60,000 bases of DNA from Lineus longissimus. Its lineage: Eukaryota > Nemertea > Pilidiophora > Heteronemertea > Lineidae. Positions 52,748-60,000 of this stretch are shown in pieces. Both the position numbers and the translations under genes were made by a program. Location of the stretch: assembly GCF_910592395.1 (NCBI RefSeq), contig NC_088316.1, positions 11,162,001-11,222,000 on the forward strand, in the 5' to 3' direction. The stretch's first letter is position 1. Each line of letters starts with the position of its first letter. Under the pieces are notes generated by a model, which saw nothing but the letters and a program-made list of their open reading frames with translations, was not told where the DNA came from and did not search any database.

Positions 52748-53981
52748 GTAAGTATCCTTAGAAGTTTTAGATGGCCCTGGCTCATAGTAAACCTGTGGCA
52801 AACTTCCACAGTGTACAACTGATGAAGCTCATTGGAGATAGAACCTGCTGACACTCATGTTCAGGGAATTTGTCACACTGGTAGTTAATACAGTGGATAT
52901 CAGATAGAACCTGATGGCATTTGCAACAAATTACAAAAGGACTTTGTTCTCTTACATAATTTGCAAACCTTTCAGTCCCCTTCAAATGTCAATAAGCCCT
53001 ATTTACACTGTGCCTGTTCGATCCGCATTGAGGCCACTTGCACTTCAGGTATAGGTCGGTTATAAAAGCACCATCCAAATGCGATTTAAAGAGCCTGAAT
53101 CCGGATTGAGGCGCGTTCCAAATTTCAGTCTCGGGCTGGCGTTCAGTGGATTTAGGCTGGTTTAGGCCGGTTGTATTTTGTCGCCTATATGTGAACGCGC
53201 CTTGGGCTGATTCGTAGTGGCTACTTTACTGTACTTTAGCTCAATCTAGATCGAGGCTTGTTTGACTAACAGGCACTATCTAAATGAAATTTTATATCTC
53301 ATGCTCAAGTGAGACTAATGGTTACGTGCGTGTGTGTGTGTAAATAAACTGTAGTCTATGGATCTGAAATCTCGCAATGATTTTCTGACAGATCCGTGAA
53401 CGTCGTGATCGTTGGTGCCGGAGTAAACTCCATCGGACGCAATCTCTGGGCGTTGATGAATTCTGCTTGATCATGACAGAAACGGACGGTTGGGAGGGGT
53501 TACCCTATAAGGCCCAACGGCAGAGAGGGATGGTTTGGGTAGGGATTAGCCTATAGTATCGGTTTCTGAAAGAAAAGGGGACAGGATTTGGGAGGGTACC
53601 CAAATGGCCTTGGTTATAGTCAAACTTTAAGGAGGATCTGAAATTGCCAATAGTGACACCTGTGTTGACTTACATCTATAGGCAAAGCCTGAAATGCACT
53701 ACTGCTCAAAATACACAAAAACAAAAGATTATTACTAGACAGTTATATCACCAAAGCCCATAGGCCTACTGTTCATGGACACTGCTTATAATGTACCCCC
53801 ACAATTTTTAATCACTCTCAGCACTTACATGACTGTACGCACCCACTATAAATATTTAAATGCCTAAATATCATCTATATTATAAGAGAGAAGACCGTGT
53901 GGTCATAGATAAATCTTAGATTCCTGCATGTTAAAAAAATGAATTCATTCCCCTCAACCTGTCATTTTGTGTTTCTTTTAG
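52748..53981. other. presumed intron or intergenic stretch
   Basis: No gene recognised. 53000-53200 (AAGCCCTATTTACACTGTGC onward, CATATGTGAACGCGCC-like end) has the look of a small MITE, but the ends do not pair convincingly. A GTGTGTGTGT run lies near 53329. Confidence 0.35.
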
Positions 53982-54780
53982 GTCAATCATAGGCCTGCCC
54001 AAGACAAAGTTACCCGACCCACTGCTCAGGCCGAGATCGCCGACACTTCAGAACAGAACAGAGCTGATCATCATGCCGATCAGGATGAAGTTACCCATCC
54101 CACTGCTCAGGCCGAGATCGCGGACACTACAGAACAGAACAGAGACGATCATCATGCTGACCAGGATGAAGTTTCCTGTCCCACTGCTCAGGCCGAGATC
54201 GCCAACACTACAGAACAGAGGAGAGCCGATCATCATGCTTACCAGGATGGTTTACTTCCAACTGTACGTAGGCATCAGAGCACTTATAAACCCCTGACAA
54301 GGAAACGTCAGAGGGACCCAGAATCCTGGAAGCCCAATGTTCAGAAAAAGTTGAGACAAAGTGGGTCACAATATATTGATTGCAATGGTAAAGCACAGCC
54401 AGCAAGGGGGATAAAAATATCTTATTTTCAATGAATTTTGGACCCAAGATGCTAAAGAAAAAAGGCAGTTCTATGCTAGGATAACGTTCGTAGCATTACC
54501 AGAAAGAAAGCGTACCAAAAGTGATGTCAGTCGCAAGAACAAGAATTTCCATCCGACGGCAAAAATTTTCGTGTCTGCAAAATTCTATCTGACGACGTTA
54601 GATATCAATCAAAAGAGAGTTATAAACCACTATAAAACAAACCAAGATGCAGCAGGAACACCAACGCACCATCTTTGGGGGGAAAAATCAAAAAAATCAG
54701 TACCAGAGAGTGTGAAAAATTATATAAGAAATAATCTAAATTCCATTCCACGTGTTTCATTCAAATCTCCCTCCTCTTAA
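53982..54780 (+). pseudogene. decayed transposase-like gene of unclear class with 27-residue repeats
   Basis: After acceptor CTTTTAG the frame encodes three tandem 27-residue units (81 bp; PTAQAEIADTTEQNRADHHA type), then RKRQRDPESWKPNVQKKLRQ and SGSQYIDCNGK, a stop TGA at 54432. After a one-base frame change NEFWTQDAKEKRQFYARITF, RKRTKSDVSRKNK and KFYLTTLDINQKRVINHY follow, ending SVPESVKNYIRNNLNSIPRV. The R-R-PE-W--N--K-LR--G--Y start and F--TL-I----V core recall a transposase-like family seen in cnidarian and insect genomes, from memory and without a secure name. The catalytic part is missing. Confidence 0.5.
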
Positions 54781-55640
54781 ACTTCCATGTCCTAGAGTAA
54801 ATTTCTAAGGGGTTCACATACTAAGCCCCAGGGTGAAGGAGAAACTAAGATGGCCACCATGCCTTTACACAAATATATTTAGATGTTCCAATTAAACAGC
54901 ATTTATTCGAGTTGTGGAATGCCCCCAGCGTTGTAAGTACCATTAACATATGTCTTAATAACTTCAGTTATTTTCTAACAGTTCATTGTTTTTTAAGATT
55001 GGCCAGGCATAGATAAGTAGGCAGTTCTTTACCATGCTTTGGCTATCAGGTGTGCTGAATGCTGGCTCCAGACTCAATCAGGTATCAGTTGGACTTTCAT
55101 GCTAAATAGTAGCTTTTCTCTGAAAAAACTTGTGTTAAGAGTCACCTAGCTTAAATCTTTAAGTTATTTGCTAAGCACAGATTGTGTTTGTGTAGGGTTT
55201 TATGCTTTCATTTTGATGCAGTTGTTGTGTAAACATGGTCAAGTTTCATCTGTATACATACTACATACATGTAGCATACTGTTAGGCTATGACTTGTGTA
55301 TAGTTGCATTGTGACTCATTTATTTTGATAAGCCCACCTTGGGTGCTGTGAGCACATGGTCTGCATTGTACTGCTCTCTTTATTTCGGTCACTCAATTAT
55401 ACTGGTAAACATTGTAATGTTGGTACTGCGAGAATTTAGGGTATTTCTGACAACTGGAACTTATTAGTTCATATTGTATGTATTTCAGATTGAACCACAT
55501 CATTAAATGACCAATATATGTCATATATATCAACTGGGTGTGAGTTTCTTTTTGTCAGGGAACGAGAGGGCATGGTGATAACAATAGCCGCGGCTGCTAT
55601 GGACCCAACATCAGTTCAATAACGGGCGTTTAGAGTGATA
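54781..55640. other. non-coding stretch
   Basis: No gene or clear repeat seen; AT-rich. Confidence 0.4.
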
Positions 55641-55930
55641 AAGTACAAGGACCTACGTCACGATGCAGAGCTGAACGTCATTCATTAGATAGTACAAGGA
55701 CCTACGGTGTCTATGAGAAGTGCAAGGACCTACGTCATATAGCCTAATGAGTTAACTAGGCTGTGAGATAGAAGTACAAGGACCTACGGCGTCTACGAGA
55801 AGTACAAGGACCTACGTTACATAACCTAATGAGTTAATTAGGCTGTGAGATAGAAGTACAAGGACCTACGTTACATAGCCTAATGAGTTAATTAGGCTGT
55901 GAGATAGAAGTACAAGGACCTACGATACGT
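55641..55930 (+). repeat. tandem array of AGTACAAGGACCTACG units
   Basis: Seven copies at 55641, 55691, 55718, 55772, 55800, 55854 and 55908 lie in longer units with CCTAATGAGTTAATTAGGCT between (spacing about 27 and 54 nt). It ends 61 nt before the BEL gag start, so it may belong to that element's leader. Confidence 0.85.
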
Positions 55931-55990
55931 AGCCTAGTTAATTGGGCTTACGGAGTTGTCGCCTGTGTTTGGTATAACTGGTATTCAAAT

Positions 55991-58901
55991 ATGGCTCAGA
56001 GGCAGTTAACCAATAAGCTGAAAGACTTAAAGAAATAACGTTCCACTGCAAGGGGACTTGTCACAAGAACAATAAGAGACATGTACGAACTTATGTTAAG
56101 ACATTAGTGGTGATACTTTATCTGAGGTTACAAGATTAGGTGAAAAATTAGAGAAACATTTGGGAATTTTCTTGTCTGTTCACACAGAACATCTCAACTT
56201 AGTTCACTTATATAGGGATGAAGCAGAGGTTACTGAATCTTAGGCTTATGGGGATGGTGTTTTAGGGGCTGTACGCAAATTTTGGGCTGACCTGTCGGTT
56301 TGGACAGATAGCATTTCTACTGCCTTTGATCGGCCGCACCGTCGTCTTACTTCCGCAACTGAGCGACCACGCCATGTTACATTCGCATCGCCTCAGCAAC
56401 CTCAACCGGAGTTGCCTGTTCCCGTATTTACTCGACGACCTCAAATGGTATCGCCTCTTGCTAATAAGCAACCACGCTGTAATCCTCCCAAGTTTCTATT
56501 TCAGTCCACACCCCTGTCGGTAGAGGCAAGGGAGTTTGAGATGCATAAGAAGAAGTATGATGATGTCCTTGAGGACCCTGATGTCACGATCCTGCGGGAG
56601 CGCCAAGAGTTAGCCCGCCAGGAGTTACTGCTTCAACAGAAGAAAGATGAGTTGGATCTCAAGGAAAGGTTGGCTCGGTCAAAGGGCGGGGACGGTGGAG
56701 GAAGGCAGAAACAAACGGTGACAAGCCAAGAGGTGCCGCTCATCACTCCAGTCTATGACCAAGCAACTGCATGTGCAGGTATGTATGTCGACCCAAATTC
56801 CTTTCAGCCAAGTCAGCAGACTCCAAGTCAGGGCGCACAATATTTCCCTGTGGCTCATGACCTGGTTACACTGAATCAAGGTACGTCCATGTATCCCAAC
56901 CTTAATTTCTTTCAGCCAGTTCCAATACACCCCGATGCAAGTGTTGCTAACGAATCATACTTGCATATACCTCGGCCTAATATGCACCCTAGCTTCCCGC
57001 CGGAAACCTCTTCACAATCACAAGCTCCAGGGACCACTGTGAGTGATGCCTTATTTCAATACCTGGAACAGGGACAAAAACAACAACAGCAGCTACTCAG
57101 CAACTTGCAACTACCGAAAACTGATCTGATGACCTTCGACGGGGAGCCCCTGAAATACTGGGTGTTCATTAGGAACTTCGAAAGCTCGGTTGATCTGGAG
57201 ACCATCTCAGACAATGCGAAGCTGACGCAACTCCTTCGCTACTGCACAGGGAAGGCTAGGCGCGTGATCGAGAGCTGTGCAGTCAAGGATCATGAGGAAG
57301 GCTACACCTCAGCCCGCAAGCTTCTGAAGGACCGTTCTGGAAATGAATTCCAAATTGCCCAAGCCTGGGTCAAGAAGATAACGGACCGCAAGGCTATCAA
57401 GTCATCAGACAACGAAGCTCTCCAGGACTTATCGGACGACCTGCGTAATTGCAGTGAGATGCTGAAGTCAATGAAGATGACGCATAAGCTGAGTGAGGAC
57501 AATTTGGTACCGATTGTGGAAAAGCTGCCTTATCATCTTATGTCCAGATGGAAGCGACGAGTTTATCTCATCAGATCGCCAAAGGACATGAGGGACCAAA
57601 GGGCTCCAAACGTGGATGACCTAGTCAAGTTCCTGTCAACGGCAGCAGAAGAAGCGAACGACCCAGTTTTTGGAAAAATTGGATCCGCCAAAGATGACAA
57701 CAAAGACAAAGGCAGTCACAGGGACAAAGGAATCAACAAGTCAAAAAGGACATCGAGCTTCTTTGTTACCAAAGTTGCCAACAAGGCTCCTCGAGTCATC
57801 CAGTGTACACTTTGTGACAAGGATCACACATTGTTTGCACGCGACAAGTTTAGGGAGATGAGCCTAGCAGACAGAGCTAACATAGTTTACCAAAATAAAC
57901 TCTGCCGTAACTGCCTGATACCAGGCCATTTTGCCTCGAGATGTCTTAAGTCAACGTTTTGTTCAGTCACAGGATGTGGTCAGAAGCACACCAAGTTTCT
58001 GCACATTCCAAAGGATGAAGGTGCAAGACCAAGATATAGACAAGAGAGAAAACCAGAGACAAATGGTCGAGACAAGGGTGCTGAAGACAACACGTGTACG
58101 CTCACTGGGGCCGGTAAGAGCCGGATTGCTCTTCCGATCGTCCCAATTAAGATTAAGCGGGGAAATAACCTTGAGGATATTGAGGCGTATGCTCTTCTGG
58201 ATAGTGGGTCAACCAGCAGTTTCTGTTCTGAGGGCCTAGTCAAACGACTAAAGATGAAAGGTATCAAGGAAACAATTTCATTGACGACTTTGGAAGAAAG
58301 AAAGGGCAGGGTACCGACCACTTTCGTCAGCCTCGAGGTGTCGAGGATAGATGGTATGGAGTCTATCACGCTCCCACGAGTCTTCACGAGGCCAGGATTA
58401 AACATAAGGGTCCACACCACACAACAGGAGGAGTTGGATAGATGGCGTCATCTGCAAGGACTGGACTTCCCTACTGTTGATGCCGGAGGAATAGACATCT
58501 TGATTGGTCAGGATGTACCAGATGCGCTTCTTCCGATCAAAGTCAAGAAAGGGGAGAGAGGAGCACCCTATGCAGCACCAACAATGCTCGGGTGGACACT
58601 CAATGGGCCTATAGGCACAGACTCAGACTGTCTTCACACATCAACGTTCTTCGTGTCAGAGTCAAAGGATCAAGGTCTCCAAGAGCTAGTTGAAAGATTC
58701 TGGAAAATTGACAGAGGCGGAGATGATGAAGATGCCGACGGCCTCTCAGTTAATGACCGGAAGGTCATTTCCTTTTGGGAAAAGACAGTAGAAAATGTTC
58801 AAGGCCATTATCAGCTCGATATACCCTTCAAGTACAGGCCACCGTGTCTGCCTGATGACAAAGCTATGGCAAGCCACCGGCTAGGAGGACTCCAGAGGTG
58901 A
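55991..58901 (+). pseudogene. BEL/Pao gag and A17-type protease
   Basis: The ATG at 55991 (MAQRQLTNKLKDLKK) is followed at once by TAA (56036). Typical Pao gag N-terminal sequence continues through a frame change and a TAG at 56241, then is open from 56244 to 58901. Segments: coiled-coil ERQELARQELLLQQKKDELD; DUF1759-like LMTFDGEPLKYWVFIRNFES; then DUF1758-like zinc-knuckle region (CTLCDKDH, KLCRNCLIPGHFASRCLK, GCGQKHTKFLH). The protease follows with AYALLDSGSTSSFC and GIDILIGQDV. The frame ends where RT should begin. Confidence 0.8.
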
Positions 58902-58904
58902 TTC

Positions 58905-59484
58905 CAGCGCCACCCTACTCTGTACACAAGGTATAAGACTGAGATGACAGTCCTGTTTGAGAAGGGGTACGCTGAAAGGGTCCCACCTGAGGAGTTGACG
59001 AGAGCTGATGGGGCTGTGTGGTACGTTCCCCATCATCCGGTTCTCAATCCCAAAAAAACGGACAAGCTCAGAATCGTATTCGATTGTGCTGCCAAGTACA
59101 AGGGCACATCGCTCAATGACCAAGTTCACCAAGGTCCTGACATGACCAACAAATTGGTTGTGGAGGGGATGGTTAATCAGGTCCACGTCAGCCCCAATAG
59201 TATATATGTTCTCCCTTTTTCTGTGGTGGGAAGGCGGGGACTATACTAGAGAGGTGGTGACTTACCGAATGAGGAGTCACCTCTTCGGAGGAGTCTGGTC
59301 GTCGAGCTGCGCCAACTTTGCCCTGAAACAAACGGCCAAGGAGTTTGGAGCAGCTTATAGTGAAGAGGTGGTGTCCACAGTAAAAAGAAACTTCTACGTG
59401 GATGACTGTCTTAAGCAAGGAGGACCCGACAACCGAAGTGCCATGTGCAAACCGAAGGTCAAGGTCGCTTATGGCAATATGTAA
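58905..59484 (+). pseudogene. BEL/Pao reverse transcriptase, deleted and frameshifted
   Basis: First piece: YTRYKTEMTVLFEKGYAERV, AVWYVPHHPVLNPKKTDKLR and IVFDCAAKYKGTSLND. About 50 nt of the region between NKLV and QVHVSP seem lost. After a frame change come LWWEGGDYTREVVTYRM, SHLFGGVWSSSCANFALK and RNFYVDDCLKQ (catalytic YVDD). It stops at TAA after KVAYGNM. Remaining pol is absent. Confidence 0.78.
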
Positions 59485-60000
59485 ATAAAAAGTGTGCATA
59501 ATGTTGTCACTCTATAAATGCTCGGAATTGAATGAAAATTTATCGGTTTGTATACTTAATTGCTTTTAATCAATAAAGAAGGAATTATTGCACCAGAGAA
59601 ATGTATTCTTTTTTATTTTTGGCCGGGATTTCCTAGTTATCTCGGCTCTCGAAATTCGACCAAGCGGCGGGGTTGTGTGAGCTATACGTTCTGAAGGACC
59701 TGGTTTCAAGGTTGGTATTGTTATTGTTGTAAGTGCTCTAGAAAAATGGTTGGTATCAGCGTGTTCTCCGGAAAATTTCCTTCAGAATAAGCCCAGAAAG
59801 CTCAATAGAGCTCGCAGATTTTTGTCTCTATGAGCTGGTGTAATGTATTACATTACGGCAGTGTCAAGTACAATATTTTACAAACGGTTGTATCTGCTTT
59901 TGTGGTATAAACGGTTTGATAAGAATTCTGTCAAGAAGATCCATGCAACATTTATGTATAATAATGTATATCATGTAAATTGTAGTAGGCCTAGGCCTAT
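59485..60000. other. non-coding end of window
   Basis: No gene recognised; ends in AGGCCTAGGCCTA words. Confidence 0.4.

Larger units (their letters stand above)
55991..59484 (+). mobile_element. BEL/Pao LTR retrotransposon remnant (gag-protease-partial RT)
   Basis: The coding order gag, zinc knuckles, protease, RT start is that of BEL/Pao. Neither LTR was identified. RT is internally deleted and the element ends soon after, without RNase H or integrase. It is on the plus strand and not obviously the partner of the LTR at 46637. Confidence 0.78.

Noticed and set aside
52644-54297. Spliced gene using the 54073 frame (phase-compatible with the exon at 52644)
   Set aside because: That frame ends at 54297 in a repeat, while the alternative frame carries the recognisable K/R-rich transposase-like block.
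46637-59484. One single BEL element from the LTR at 46637 to the pol remnant at 59484
   Set aside because: Helitron and Tigger sequence plus another coding remnant lie between, no second LTR was found, and leader sequences do not connect.

Overview
This is a eukaryotic window, most likely from a marine invertebrate deuterostome such as an echinoderm or hemichordate. Coding sequence is split by GT/AG introns, non-coding DNA is AT-rich with many 'taggcctac' words, and the repeats (a tRNA-derived SINE with an (ATT)n tail, FLYWCH-MULE, piggyBac, hAT, Helitron, Ty3 and BEL elements) are typical of such genomes. The taxon is an inference from style and not a demonstrated identity. No bacterial operon, CRISPR array or rRNA is visible.

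The window is almost entirely layers of transposable elements. At 1-364 lie two exons of an unrecognised host gene. Its next intron holds a giant foldback element (387-4973) whose inverted arms are arrays of a short AAGGC/GCCTT repeat. One arm has been interrupted by a 2.2-kb insertion. A SINE follows at 5184-5494. From 5936 to 15329 runs a two-exon FLYWCH/MULE transposase gene carrying one in-frame stop. Its 8-kb intron holds a foldback element (6342-7287) and a piggyBac element bounded by TTAA (7791-13334). A 5'-truncated LINE sits inside the piggyBac C-terminal coding sequence (11054-12821). Tandem repeats fill 15754-16296 and 17042-17905.

From 18525 to 31895 there is a four-exon gene (about 653 codons, open reading frame preserved across all splices) of a family I cannot name. 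It has a Cys-rich module, an RNase-H/DDE-like region with SDNAGCYH, a C2H2-like finger and a conserved C-terminal block. A nearly intact Ty3-type LTR retrotransposon (20756-30410, 203-bp LTRs with one mismatch, TSD CCCTG) lies in its third intron and carries an SGNH-hydrolase-like ORF upstream of gag. A decayed second copy of the orphan gene family lies at 39816-41402.

From 32.7 to 35.75 kb there are two interleaved inverted-repeat elements built of 300-bp units. A decayed hAT (36.06-38.46 kb), a CAGTG/CAGTCA-rich TIR element (41.9-43.5 kb) and a PIF/Harbinger-like TIR element with TTA duplication (44131-45707) follow. A rotting Helitron (about 46.3-52.35 kb) is interrupted by an LTR with a tRNA-Pro-type primer site (46637-47014) and by a pogo/Tigger element (49936-51712). 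The window closes with a decayed transposase-like gene of unclear class (53982-54780) and a truncated BEL/Pao element (55991-59484).

Few genes here work together in a cellular pathway. The content is best read as several generations of insertion. The four-exon orphan gene and its sibling are the least explained part.
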